Assembly: GCA_040954595.2 (NCBI GenBank)
Contig: CM082587.2
Location: 9,858,001 to 9,922,000 of the forward strand
Source: Balanoglossus misakiensis
Lineage: Eukaryota > Hemichordata
Direction of reading: 5' to 3'
DNA length: 64,000 nt
Positions within the stretch are counted from its first letter, which is position 1. Every line of letters starts with the position of its first letter. The position numbers were made by a program, and so were the translations under genes. Below, one piece after another: positions 33,779-46,100 of the stretch. The notes below the pieces were generated by a model that saw only the letters and a program-made list of their open reading frames with translations, had not been told where the DNA came from and did no database searches.

Positions 33779-34344
33779 TTAGCGAGATTGACATTGACAG
33801 GGGAAAGTGGTCTGAGGCAACAAAATCATGCAGAACCGACATTGAGTTTATACTGGCATGCGCCGAGAACGTAGCCACACAATGGTCTAGCCACGAAGTT
33901 TTCTTATGAGCTTCGCTCATGTAGGTGAATGGACCATTAGCCGTATTTAACAGGTGACAATCCGACAGAAAGAAGTTGTTTTCACAACAGAATGATTTCA
34001 GTTCTTTCCCAAACGGTCTATTAGGATCGGCATTCCAGTCGCCCATAGCAAAAACACTGTTTGCTCCACTTTCCTCAATTATATTTTCTATCTTGGACAG
34101 GTGTTGCATAAAAGAGTCGAAATTTTCTTCACAGTCAGTAGGCATGTACACACAAATGAAAAGGAGAATCTTGTCTGCCAGTTGAAGACGTAAGCCTATC
34201 GTCATTCCCGTGGTGACAAATTGTTGTATTAGCCTTATGGACGAGGGACTTTCTCCAGAGGATTCCAACCCCACCATACGGTCTTCCAATTCTAATGGCG
34301 GTGTTATCTACTGACGAACACACGAGCTGGTGGACGCGAAACAA
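33779..34344 (-). pseudogene. LINE apurinic-like endonuclease domain, frameshifted
   Basis: Minus-strand motifs: RIGRPYGGVGILWRKSL (about 34290-34250), a one-base frameshift, then VYMPTDCEEN, FAMGDWNADPNRPFG, SWLDH and VASDHFPLS (near 33800). These are the substrate-binding and catalytic blocks of the APE-type endonuclease of non-LTR elements. The domain start is missing: it joins directly to a piece of ORF1. Confidence 0.85.
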
Positions 34345-34744
34345 CGACTTTTAGCATACCATCATTGTCACTGGAGTCAGTTCCGATAACAGGCTTTGGA
34401 CGCCCAACTCTACGTTGTCGACGTCTATTTACCATAGTAAAGCTGCCATCGTTAGCAGAGATCGATGTCATTGGCTGCCTAGGTTGAATAGTACCTTGTG
34501 GTTCAATCCCAGCAATTTGTTTCTGATGCGCACCTGTGGCAGCTATGCTGGCATATGATTGTGTGTGATATGCAGAGCAGGCACCGGTATTCGGTTTTGA
34601 TTGTGGCGCTGAATTGTTATAAGCAGAGCCAGAAGGTCGGACATTTGGAGTAGAAGGTTGATCAGTGTCACCATTACGATTATTGTGCGTTGTTTTGCAT
34701 TGTGCAACATTGTCATTTGTCATCTTCGACGAGGGGGATGACAC
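34304..34744 (-). pseudogene. LINE ORF1-like protein, truncated
   Basis: 147-codon frame, rich in S, T, N and Q, with TMVNRRRQRRVGRPKPV and RPPARVFVSR near the end. Low-complexity N-terminus plus basic patch is typical of LINE ORF1 proteins. The frame ends where it meets the endonuclease sequence, which implies deletion of the rest of ORF1 and the start of ORF2. Confidence 0.6.
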
Positions 34745-34784
34745 AAATTGGTCCTTTATAGATTTAATTTCGGAACGCAGACAG

Positions 34785-34918
34785 TTAAAATTTCCGGTAA
34801 TTTGCAGATTCTAAATCTTTAGTAATAGCTAATATAAATTTGAAAGGAGATCATCAACTAATTCCTCAATGAAAATGATAAAAGTATGGTACATGTATAG
34901 ACTCACCAGCTGGATATC

Positions 34919-34965
<47 letters not shown>

Positions 34966-35196
34966 TACAGAGACAGAGAAGAAGAAGGAAAAGGAGGAAG
35001 AGAGAGACATTTATTTTTAAAATTCCTTCAGGCATGAGAGGAAATTTCCCGTAATTTGCATATTCTAAATTTTTAGTAATAGCCAATGTAAATTGGTGAA
35101 AGGAAATCAACAACTAATTCCTCGACTAAAATGATAAAAGTACTGGGTATATTATACTTACACGCTGTATAGATGAGAGAGAGAGAGAGAGAGATA

Positions 35197-35268
<72 letters not shown>

Positions 35269-36266
35269 ATGAGGGAGAGAGAAACATTTATCTTTTAAAT
35301 TCCTTCAGGCAAGGGAGGAAATTTCCGGTAATTCGTAGATTCTAAATTATTAATAATAGCTAATGTAAATTTGAAAGGAAATCAACAACTAATTCCTCGA
35401 CTAAAATGATAAAAGTAAGGGTATATACATACCTCCTGGATATGAAAGAGGGATAGACAGAGAGAGAGAGAGAGAGAGAGAGAGTGATGGAGAGATTGAG
35501 AGAGTGATGGAGAGAGAGAAAATGAGGGAGAGACAGAGATAGTAAGAGCGAGAGAGACATAGTGATAGAGAGATAGAGACAATGAGGGAGAGAGAGACAT
35601 TTTTTTAAATTTCTTCAGGCATGGGAGGAAATTTCCGGTAATTTGCAGATTCTAAATTTTTAGTAATAGCCAATGTAAATTTGAAAGAAAATCAACAACT
35701 AATTCCCCGACTAAAATGATAAAAGTAGGATATATACATACCTCCTGCATATGAAAGAGAGATAGAGAGAGACAGACAAAGATAAAAAGAGAGAGAGAGA
35801 GAGAGAGACTCAGAGAGAGAGAGAGAGAGAGAGGCAGAGAGAGACAGAGAAAGAGAGAGAGAGTGATTGAGAGAGAGAGAGTGATTGAGAGAGAGAGAGA
35901 CAATCAGGGAGAGAGAGATGTTATTTTTTTAAATTCCTTCAGGCATGGGAGGAAATTTCCGGTAATGTGCAGTTTCTAAATTTTTAGTAATAGCCAATGT
36001 AAATTTGAAAGGAGACCATCAACTAATTCCTCAACGAAAATGATGAAAGTATGGTACATGTATAGACTCACCAACTGGATATCAGAGAGAGAGAGAGAGA
36101 GGGAGAGACAGACAGTCAGAGACAGAGAAGAAGAGGGAAAAGGAGGAAGAGAGAGACATTTATTTTTAAAATTCCTTCAGGCATGAGAGGAAGCTTCCGG
36201 TAATTCACATCAACTAATTCCTCGAATAAAATGATAAAAGTAGGGTATATACACACCTTTTGTATC

Positions 36267-36307
<41 letters not shown>

Positions 36308-36545
36308 CAAAAAGACAGACAGAGACAGAAACAGGGAAAGAGGGAGAAGGAGAGGGAAAAGGAGGGAGTCGAGAGAGACATTTATTTTATAAATTTCTTC
36401 AGGCATGGGAGGAAATTTCCGGTAATTCGTAGATTCTAAATTTTTAGTAATAGCCAATGTAAATTTGAAAGGAAATCAACAACTAATTCCTCAACTAAAA
36501 TGAAAAAAAATAGGGTATATACATACCTCCTGCATATGAAAGAGG

Positions 36546-36577
<32 letters not shown>

Positions 36578-36615
36578 GAGACAGAGACAGAGAGAGACAG
36601 AGAGAGAGAGTTGAG
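34785..36615. repeat. Satellite with embedded (GA)n, about seven monomers
   Basis: The phrase 'aatttccggtaatttgcaga' followed by 'ttctaaat' recurs at about 34791, 35041, 35320, 35628, 35950, 36190 (deleted) and 36414. Each monomer then has 'caacaactaattcctcgact', 'aaaatgataaaagta', a variable (GA)n block with GACA variants, and 'cattcaggcatg'-like sequence. Length varies 240-325 bp, mainly through the GA block. Long Ser/Leu or Arg/Glu frames here are artefacts of the GA tract. Confidence 0.85.
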
Positions 36616-38713
36616 TTTTCAAATAACCTTTAATGTACAAAACTATATTATACTAAATTACATACAAGTTTTCAACAAAATCAGCCCAAATCAAGCGAAT
36701 TAACAATTATCAATCAACATACTATACATCACATCATCATCAAAATCAGTACCAGCTGATCGATGGAGACACTAAAATATGTACATAAATCCTTTTATAC
36801 AAAGTGTTCATAATTTAAAAATCAGTTCATTATCCGTGGTAAGCTCACATATTGCATTGTTAATACACCATATATTACTGAACAGTTTGTAATTTGCAGT
36901 CAGGTTGTCCTATGGGCATTCCGATGGCAAACCAGGTCAGAGGAATTGTGTCGCTTTCCAGAACTTTCTTTAGCAGCACACATAAATATTCATAAAGAGG
37001 CTGTATAGCTGGGCAATCGATTAACAGGTGGAAGAGTGTCTCAGGTTCCCCACAGTGTGGACAGTCAATATTGTCTCGTTGATTACTCAAGTATAAATAT
37101 CGTCCCGTTGCCAAGCACCCGTGGATCGCTCTCCATTGAACGTCACAGTCACGTCTGCTAAGGGGTTCTGAATACACTGTATTAAAGTTAGCCTTGAGAT
37201 CAGTTGGTAATGACAACAGATCATGCCATGGAGTTGGCAGTCTGTGGATATGTTTCTGATTGTACAGTTTTTTGATAAATAAAAAGTAAATATCTTTTCT
37301 ACAAAATTTACTGAAACAAATGGGTTCTAAATCTGTATGAGGAAGTGAAATATCAAATTGAATAGGTGTTATCTCCCCTGAATCATCATTGTTATTTGAA
37401 ATATAATGCTCAAGTTGTGTTTTCCACTTTTGGGGGATAGAATCCCAAAGTAACTGAATTGTTCTGTGTAAAACTCTAACAGAATTAACCGAAACATCTT
37501 TTTGTATTTCAAAGGTGGTTTTCTTGCGTTTTTCACCAAAATTAAAAAGATCACAAATTTTTACGACGCCCCCATCAATAAAATGCTTCAGATATAGGGG
37601 GCATTTCTGTGTGGGATGTAAAACCAATGGGTTGTAAAACAAAGGTTCTGCCATAATATCAGTAACAGTAATCTGAGTATTGCGTCGCTTCGTATCAAGC
37701 AGCAACCACGTTTTCAGTAACTGGTAATAAAAGGGGGGAGCATTATCATTTAAGTAAATAATATCTGATAAATTAATAGCAAAAACATTAATTCCATAAC
37801 TGAATATAACTATTTTGTTTAAGAAAAATCTTGCATAGTGATGTAAACAATAGTCAGAGTTATCATACAGCAGTTTTCGTATATGCATCATTCGAAAGCT
37901 GTTAATTTTACTTTGAATGTGAACAATGGCCTGACCTCCCTCATCAACCGGCAGGTACAGCATTTCGTGTGGAAGCCAATGCCTTCCTTGCCAAAAGAAA
38001 TTAACAAAAAGAACTTGAATATTAGATACAAGATCATCAGGGGGGGGGGGGTATGCAAAGAAACTTGTGCCAAAGTTTTGATGCAGCTAACTGATTAATT
38101 ATGATGGCTCTACCACGGTAAGAAATGGCTTTTGCATACAGTTTCCATCTTTTAAGCGTTTGCTCAACATAGTCCATCAGACCCTCCCAGTTTTTCTTAA
38201 TGTACTCCTTATCATTGCCAAGGTAAACACCTAAAAATTTCAACCCTTCACTGTTCCAAGAGAGGTCTAAAGGACAGTCCTTTCTATTCCGCCAACTTCC
38301 AGCCCAGAGACCTTTGGACTTCTGAAAGTTAATTTTAGCGTTAGAAGCCTTTTCATACACATCAAGCCAATAAGAAAGCCCATCAAAATCTTGGTCACAA
38401 GTTACAAAAACATTTATATCATCGGCATACCCAGAAAGAACTTTTTTTCTTGAATTAACTCCAGGGATTGAAAAGCCACGCATATTACCACTTGTCCGTA
38501 GTTTGTGTAGTAACGGTTCTATGCAAAGCGTGTACAATTGTCCTGACAGGGCGCAACCCTGGCGAATTCCCCGTCCAAAAACAAAAAGGTACTGTAAGAT
38601 CATAATTCACTTTCAGGACACTTTCAGTATTATTATAGATCAACCTGATGTAGTCAATAAAACCTTCACCAAAGCCAAAGGCTTGTAAAGTGTTGAAAAG
38701 GTAACTGTGATGC
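36616..38713 (-). mobile_element. Tx1-like LINE, 5'-truncated second copy
   Basis: Nearly identical to 38717-40812 (the few differences include 36766 versus 38865 and a G run two bases shorter at 38040-38051). It begins inside the RT coding region (VHHSYLF) directly abutting the 3' end of the longer copy, with the same orientation and no spacer. Confidence 0.85.
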
Positions 38714-38715
38714 AC
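36875..38715 (-). pseudogene. RT and C-terminal frames of the truncated LINE copy
   Basis: Three overlapping frames (38485-38715, 38037-38603, 36875-37963) encode the RT palm (RGIRQGCALSG, SGYADDINVF), the thumb and a C-terminal C-x2-C...H-x4-C motif (CPHCGEPETLFHLLIDC). Breaks: a one-base shift in the T run before VFGRGIRQG (shared with the longer copy) and a shift at the shorter G run. Confidence 0.85.
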
Positions 38716-38971
38716 ATAAATAACCTTTAATGTACAAAAGTATATTATACTAAATTACATACAAGTTTTCAACAAAATCAGCCCAAATCAAGCGAATTAA
38801 CAATTATCAATCAACATACTATACATCACATCATCATCAAAATCAGTACCAGCTGATCGATGGCGACACTAAAATATGTACATAAATCCTTTTATACAAA
38901 GTGTTCATAATTTAAAAATCAGTTCATTATCCGTGGTAAGCTCACATATTGCATTGTTAATACACCATATA

Positions 38972-40702
38972 TTACTGAACAGTTTGTAATTTGCAGTCAG
39001 GTTGTCCTATGGGCATTCCGATGGCAAACCAGGTCAGAGGAATTGTGTCGCTTTCCAGAACTTTCTTTAGCAGCACACATAAATATTCATAAAGAGGCTG
39101 TATAGCTGGGCAATCGATTAACAGGTGGAAGAGTGTCTCAGGTTCCCCACAGTGTGGACAGTCAATATTGTCTCGTTGATTACTCAAGTATAAATATCGT
39201 CCCGTTGCCAAGCACCCGTGGATCGCTCTCCATTGAACGTCACAGTCACGTCTGCTAAGGGGTTCTGAATACACTGTATTAAAGTTAGCCTTGAGATCAG
39301 TTGGTAATGACAACAGATCATGCCATGGAGTTGGCAGTCTGTGGATATGTTTCTGATTGTACAGTTTTTTGATAAATAAAAAGTAAATATCTTTTCTACA
39401 AAATTTACTGAAACAAATGGGTTCTAAATCTGTATGAGGAAGTGAAATATCAAATTGAATAGGTGTTATCTCCCCTGAATCATCATTGTTATTTGAAATA
39501 TAATGCTCAAGTTGTGTTTTCCACTTTTGGGGGATAGAATCCCAAAGTAACTGAATTGTTCTGTGTAAAACTCTAACAGAATTAACCGAAACATCTTTTT
39601 GTATTTCAAAGGTGGTTTTCTTGCGTTTTTCACCAAAATTAAAAAGATCACAAATTTTTACGACGCCCCCATCAATAAAATGCTTCAGATATAGGGGGCA
39701 TTTCTGTGTGGGATGTAAAACCAATGGGTTGTAAAACAAAGGTTCTGCCATAATATCAGTAACAGTAATCTGAGTATTGCGTCGCTTCGTATCAAGCAGC
39801 AACCACGTTTTCAGTAACTGGTAATAAAAGGGGGGAGCATTATCATTTAAGTAAATAATATCTGATAAATTAATAGCAAAAACATTAATTCCATAACTGA
39901 ATATAACTATTTTGTTTAAGAAAAATCTTGCATAGTGATGTAAACAATAGTCAGAGTTATCATACAGCAGTTTTCGTATATGCATCATTCGAAAGCTGTT
40001 AATTTTACTTTGAATGTGAACAATGGCCTGACCTCCCTCATCAACCGGCAGGTACAGCATTTCGTGTGGAAGCCAATGCCTTCCTTGCCAAAAGAATTTA
40101 ACAAAAAGAACTTGAATATTAGATACAAGATCATCAGGGGGGGGGGGGGGTATGCAAAGAAACTTGTGCCAAAGTTTTGATGCAGCTAACTGATTAATTA
40201 TGATGGCTCTACCACGGTAAGAAATGGCTTTTGCATACAGTTTCCATCTTTTAAGCGTTTGCTCAACATAGTCCATCAGACCCTCCCAGTTTTTCTTAAT
40301 GTACTCCTTATCATTGCCAAGGTAAACACCTAAAAATTTCAACCCTTCACTGTTCCAAGAGAGGTCTAAAGGACAGTCCTTTCTATTCCGCCAACTTCCA
40401 GCCCAGAGACCTTTGGACTTCTGAAAGTTAATTTTAGCGTTAGAAGCCTTTTCATACACATCAAGCCAATAAGAAAGCCCATCAAAATCTTGGTCACAAG
40501 TTACAAAAACATTTATATCATCGGCATACCCAGAAAGAACTTTTTTTCTTGAATTAACTCCAGGGATTGAAAAGCCACGCATATTACCACTTGTCCGTAG
40601 TTTGTGTAGTAACGGTTCTATGCAAAGCGTGTACAATTGTCCTGACAGGGCGCAACCCTGGCGAATTCCCCGTCCAAAAACAAAAAGGTACTGTAAGATC
40701 AT
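38972..40702 (-). pseudogene. LINE ORF2 second half: RT palm to zinc motif
   Basis: 576-codon frame starting just before VFGRGIRQGCALSGQLYTL, then SGYADDINVFVTCDQDFDGL (catalytic YADD), NFQKSKGLWAG, a long thumb/connection region, and CPHCGEPETLFHLLIDC near the end, as in Tx1/L1-type ORF2. It is separated from the first half by a one-base shift in a run of T, so it is not translated as one protein unless the shift is an assembly error. Confidence 0.9.
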
Positions 40703-42530
40703 AATTCACTTTCAGGACACTTTCAGTATTATTATAGATCAACCTGATGTAGTCAATAAAACCTTCACCAAAGCCAAAGGCTTGTAAAGTGTTGAAAAGG
40801 TAACTGTGATGCACTCGATCAAACGCTTTCTCTTGATCGAGTGAAACAATGGCCAGTGGACTTTGGTATTTATTTGCATAATAAAGAGTGTCGCGAATAC
40901 AGTGAATATTATTAAAAATTGTCCTACCCGGAATACAATAACTTTGTATAATAACAAATAACAAAGTGACCAAAGCTCGGCGACAAGACAGCGGTAGAAC
41001 TCCTGTTTGGATCGACTCAAGTAAAACATCATAAACGTCTTGTCCAATAACAGTCCAAAAACATTTATAAAATTCTGACGGAATGCCATCGATTCCCGGG
41101 GATTTGTTATTGCGGAGTAACCGAACTGACTTGGTAAGTTCATCAAAGGTAATTTGTTGATCAAGAGAATGTTTTGTATCATCCGACAATCTTGGAATAT
41201 CTGTGAAAATCTCATTAAGACGTTCCAAATCAATTTCATCTGGAGTGTAGAGTGATTTATAGAACTCTCTTGCAGTTTTTCGAATGGTTGCCGGATCCTC
41301 AGTAACAAAATTGTTACCAATTTTGAGATGTGTCATCATCTTTCGTGCACTTTTACGTTTTTCCAGATCAAAGAAAAACCTCGTGGACTTGTCACTTTCA
41401 TTAATAAATTGAAATCTAGATCTAACCCACGCTCCCTTGACTTCAGTTTTGAGAATATCATTCAGCCGCGCTTTTTTCTGTTCATAATCTGCGTGATCAA
41501 CATGATTATTAGAGGACATATTATGTTCGATGACGGAAAGCTCTTTCAGAAGTTTTTCTTTCGTCGCTAGCTCATATTGACGTCGACCAGCACTATACTG
41601 TTGTGATAACAATTTTATCTGAATTTTGCCCGCGTCCCACCAGTTTTGTATGCAATCAAATTCCGATCTCTTTGTTTTCCAGCCACACCAAAAATCACTG
41701 ATCAGGGACTTATACTCCTCATCATCTAACAACGAAGAATTTAAGGTCCAACAAGCACTTTTGTGAACAACATGTTTTTGAGTGATTCGCATCTGCATAA
41801 TGCAATGATCCGAGAAAGTAACTGGAACAATCATAGCAGAAACAACCCTATTAGTAATAAATTTACTGACATATAAGCGATCTAACCGCGCATGGGCATT
41901 ATGCCCGTGCCACGTGTAAGCGCGACTAGTGGGGTGAATTTGTCGCCAAGTATCAATAAGTTTAAACCTCTTGAGTAATTTACAGAGGAACATAGAAGAC
42001 TCTCGGTGCGTTTCACACCCACTGTGCCTATCAACCTTAGCATCTATAGTACAGTTGAAATCTCCACCTAGAATAATTGGATCCTCAGATGAATGAATGC
42101 GATTGAGAAGCTGTTTTAGTTTATGAAAAGCTATAAGGCGTGCCTGACCATCATTTGGTGCGTACATATTGATAAAATGATACTGATGATTGTTGAGTTT
42201 GGCGTGAACATAAATAAGACGACCGGGTATGATTTCTTCTTTTTGTAACACATCTACCCTCGCTTTGGGATGAAACAAAATAGCTGCACCCCCGGAAGAG
42301 GTATTTAAATGAGAGAATTCGATATTTCCCCGCCATAAAATTCTCCATAATGGTTCATCTGTTACTGATGTGTGTGTCTCTTGAAGAAACATACAATCAC
42401 AGCCATGCTGTGTCTTCAAGGATTCTATAACACTGTAACGCTTTAAAGCATCTCTACAACCACGAGTATTACAGGAGAGGAGCGACAGATGAGCCAAGAT
42501 TAATAGGTATATTGAAAAAAAGAGCTTCAT
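40584..42530 (-). pseudogene. LINE ORF2 first half: endonuclease and start of RT
   Basis: 648-codon frame. The endonuclease has FLQETHTS, GGAAILFHP, INMYAPNDG, ILGGDFNCTID, YTWHG..ARLDRLY and SDHCIM, the APE catalytic blocks. The RT start has LRNNKSPGIDGIPSEFYKCFW and VSLDQEKAFDRVHHSYLF. Between LPLSCRRALVTLL and YCIPGRTIFNN the block carrying the 'NWRP(I/V)SLL' finger motif is absent, an apparent in-frame deletion of about 45 residues. The last ~30 codons are out of frame after the T-run shift. Confidence 0.9.
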
Positions 42531-42557
42531 TGTAGCAGAAGTATGAGAAGAAGACAG

Positions 42558-42830
42558 TTAAAACAATGGTGACAATCCATTTTTTCTCATATCGTTCCTT
42601 ACTTTTTTCATTAGCTTACTTATTCTTTGTTTAAGTGGCCTGTTGTCTGCTAGGGCTGTCCTATAAGCAATTGACAGACCTTCCAGCAAATTATTTTGAT
42701 TTGGGCAAAATTCACGACATCTATCTACATGATTTTTAAGAGACTTTATATTATCAAGAAAAAGAATTAGTTTTTCTTGTGCTGGTACGGTATGACATTG
42801 TGATAGGGGCGTTTGTTCTGTACTTTGTTC
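42558..42830 (-). pseudogene. Possible LINE ORF1 remnant
   Basis: Frame ending 28 bp before the ORF2 ATG. The non-repetitive part encodes about 90 residues with HVDRCREFCPNQNNLLEGL and KQRISKLMKKVRNDMRK. Its N-terminus runs into the GA array, so it is 5'-truncated. Position suggests the end of ORF1, but I see no diagnostic motif. Confidence 0.35.
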
Positions 42831-42835
42831 TTGAC

Positions 42836-43053
42836 AGACAGACAGAGACAGACAGACAGAGACAGAGAAGAAGAGGGAAAAGGAGGAAGAGAGAGACATT
42901 TATTTTATAAATTCCTTCAGGCATTGGAGGAAATTTCCGGTAATTCGTAGATTCTAAATTATTAATAATAGCTAATGTAAATGTGAAAGGAAATCAACAA
43001 ATAATTCCTCGACTAAAATGATAAAAGTAGGGTATATACATACCTTTTGTATC

Positions 43054-43118
<65 letters not shown>

Positions 43119-43120
43119 GG
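42836..43120. repeat. GA satellite monomer on the far side of the LINE
   Basis: One monomer: (GACA)n, 'gaaatttccggtaattcgta' at about 42929, 'aacaaataattcctcgacta', (GTGT)n and (GA)n. It is the continuation of the 34.8-36.6 kb array. Confidence 0.8.
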
Positions 43121-43162
43121 CAGAAACAGGGAAAGTAACAGCCACGTGTGAATATTTTATAG

Positions 43163-46100
43163 GCGGAAAAGTTGAACCTCTTCGAGGAGAAGAAAGATGT
43201 GCGCCCTGACGTCACAAAGAAAGCCGTCACAGACTGGTTGACGGAGAAGTCGAACTGGCTGTTGGTCTTGGATAATGCTGATCTGTCTAGCAACGTCTTC
43301 GATTATTTCCCCAATTTCCCTAATGGAGGTCACGTCATCATCACGTCACGTGATACGTCCTATGCAACGTCAATCGTATATCCTGTAGTGAAGAAGAAAT
43401 TCCATATAAAACCTCTCAGAGAAGACGAGGCCATGGTCTTACTGGTCCGCTATGTCGACGATCAACCAAACGGGGAACCAATGACCGTCAACTCAGCTAA
43501 AGACATGATCCAGAAGATGGAAGAGCGTAATCAAGCCAACCTCGAAGCACTTCAGTGGCTTGCTGGTCCCGATGGCCTCGATGGTCTACCACTCGCACTC
43601 ATTGCCGCTGCAAAGTACATGAATGAAAACAAGACGTCGTTTTCTGGATACAAGCAACTGTCGATTAATTGTATCGACAAGGAATTGTTTCCTACCGCTG
43701 AAGATGATCCACTGAGGGCCTTTTTAAAGAGCTGTTACTTGGACAAGTATCACGAAAACATACGCGAGAGGACTCACAACTCCCTCACGGCATTCTTGGA
43801 GATGACCAAATCTGACCTGACTTCTCCCCCAGTAAAAATGACAGAGACCGATGCTGACCGGTTCCTGGAAGAAAGAGACCGCGAGGTGTTCATCAACAAA
43901 TGGATGTACAAACGGAAAAGTGTCCTGGCCACATGGAGCTTGACATTCCGACATCTGATGGTCACACAGCAAGGCAGAGCCGCCTTGGAGCTCCTTCAGA
44001 TGTGCGTGTTTCTGGAACCCACTGTTTCAGAGCAACTTATCATCCAAGGGGTCGAAAGCATCAGCCTAAATGACCTTCAAGCGGCTTTGAAGGACAAAGT
44101 GAAGGGCCTGAGAGCAGACGAAGAAAGCGACCAGATTCAGCGTAACCTCAACACAGTTCTGAAGAAGCTACGAAAGCACTGCCTGGTCGACACCAACGAA
44201 ACAAACATCGGTCGAGCAAAGCTTGGTCACTGGGTAAAGCGAAATTTTACCATTCACAGGGTTATGAGGAAGGCTGTTAAAGCAGATCTCTCTGAAGACA
44301 CATATAGTGAAAAGTACATCGCGGCTATATCCGGTACAATATCGTTCCTGGTTTCAATCTTCCCCACGTACGAACAGGTCTACAGAAGATTTACTGGTCC
44401 CTACGAGGCCATATCCGAAGAAGAAGAAGAGGTGGCTCTCCATACCAAGACTCTCTCTCGTAACCTCAGAAACGACCTGCTCACCGCAGCAAAGGGGGAG
44501 ATACACAACCCTGCTGACCTGCTGTATGCTGTTGCACTGTATTATAGACTCGTAAGGTGGAGGCGCGATGAAGCACTTGCACTCTACATGAAGGCTTTAG
44601 AAGTAGAAACCATCCTCGGCACGGCACTCGATAGCCAAAAACGAAACTTTCAAATTGCTTATGGTGAGTTTATACAGTATTTTTTTCAAATAGTACTGTT
44701 TTACGTCACTCTGTTTTTATCAAACATATTCGAGCTCGAATGCGTTGTTCTGTAGACGTCCAGATTAAAGAGAAACAAAACCAAGAGTTTAAAGACATAA
44801 CATCGCCAGAATATTACAAATCATAACGTTTCACCATTTTCTCATGGTACCGACGCTTAAGTATTTTTGAATTTGTGTAGCACATACTATTAATTTGAGT
44901 ATTCCTGTGAAATTTTTTTGTCAGTTAAAAAATCTCTACTTACAGTGTTTTATTTCACTCCAGCTCACTTTCAGCTTGGCAGAGTTCTGATGGAACTTGA
45001 TAATAAGGAGAAAGCTCTCGAGCACCTTGCACTGGCGGACCACTACAGAAAGAGCTGCTCCGAAGAAAAATATGATGCAGATGTAACCTTGGCAAAGTGT
45101 GAGTATAGTGTCATGCCATTCGGATAATTGGTAGTGTTAGAAGCAGATGTATGTAAAGTGCCTAAATGCTGTAATTTAACACCGCCTTTGTATGTCACAG
45201 TCTTCTTCTCACACTCCTGGCACGCTGGGAGTGTGGGATCAGAGTGTGAGAACAAATCGATCCCACACTCTCACTGAATTTTGCCCACACTTACCTACGG
45301 CTCGTGTGGGACAGAAAATCCCCAACTCGTGTAAGAAATATGATCCCAGGTCCTTTGTAGTGTGAGATTCTATTAATCGTTACTATTTCGTTTAAAATGT
45401 GCGCACATACAAAAACGGATATCAGTACCTTGTTTCCCAACACATTAGAATGTTTTTTTTTATATTGTTTATAAACTTTTACCACAAGTTTGATAAAACA
45501 AAATCCCACCAATCATTAACCTAAACCCAATGTATCTTGAGGGTTGACATTTTTATGAACCACAGTGTACAATATACAAGCGATGGCCCTCGAAGGAGGA
45601 TACGCGAGGGACTACAACAAGCCCATTCCTGACGAAAGCACTGTGAATGTAATTGAAGGCAAATTCCAGACGGCAATCAAAATTTGTCAGAAAAACTACA
45701 AGAATGAGCCAGGAAAGTGGACGGCCATAGGTATGCAAGTATAATATATTCTTGTTATTTTATAACTGCACATTAACGGGCAAAGAACTACCATTACAGC
45801 TCTCTGTATACAAACCATCATGGCATATGTACATTTGTGTATATCATAATCACCGTTTTGAGCGAACTGCGATCATTGCACTCTCTTGATTGCTCTTTCA
45901 GCCATGCATGAATATGCAGTTTTTCTCCGCCGAAAGGAGCCAGTTGACACAGGCAAAATAGAGACACTGTTTCGGGAGTCCCTGGAAATGAAGAAGAAGG
46001 TTAGGGGATCCAAAGATAATGGAAACCATATAAGCATTGCGATTGGTGAGTGCATGTGAACTTTAAACTGAATATTACTGTTTACAGGGTTTGATCAGGG

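Larger units (their letters stand above)
38717..42545 (-). mobile_element. Tx1-like LINE, long copy
   Basis: Endonuclease, RT and C-terminal zinc motif in order on the minus strand. It is inserted into the GA satellite, whose monomers flank it at 34.8-36.6 kb (after the truncated copy) and 42.9-43.1 kb. Confidence 0.85.

Noticed and set aside
35160-36620. Possible CRISPR-like array of spaced repeats
   Set aside because: Spacing is variable, repeats are long and GA-filled, and the genome is eukaryotic; it is a satellite.
34869-36703. Long Ser/Leu and Arg/Glu frames on both strands
   Set aside because: Translations of (GA)n/(CT)n tracts; same for 56408-56743 and 42994-43293.
41328-41570. Plus-strand frame across the LINE
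   Set aside because: Antisense shadow of the ORF2 coding region.
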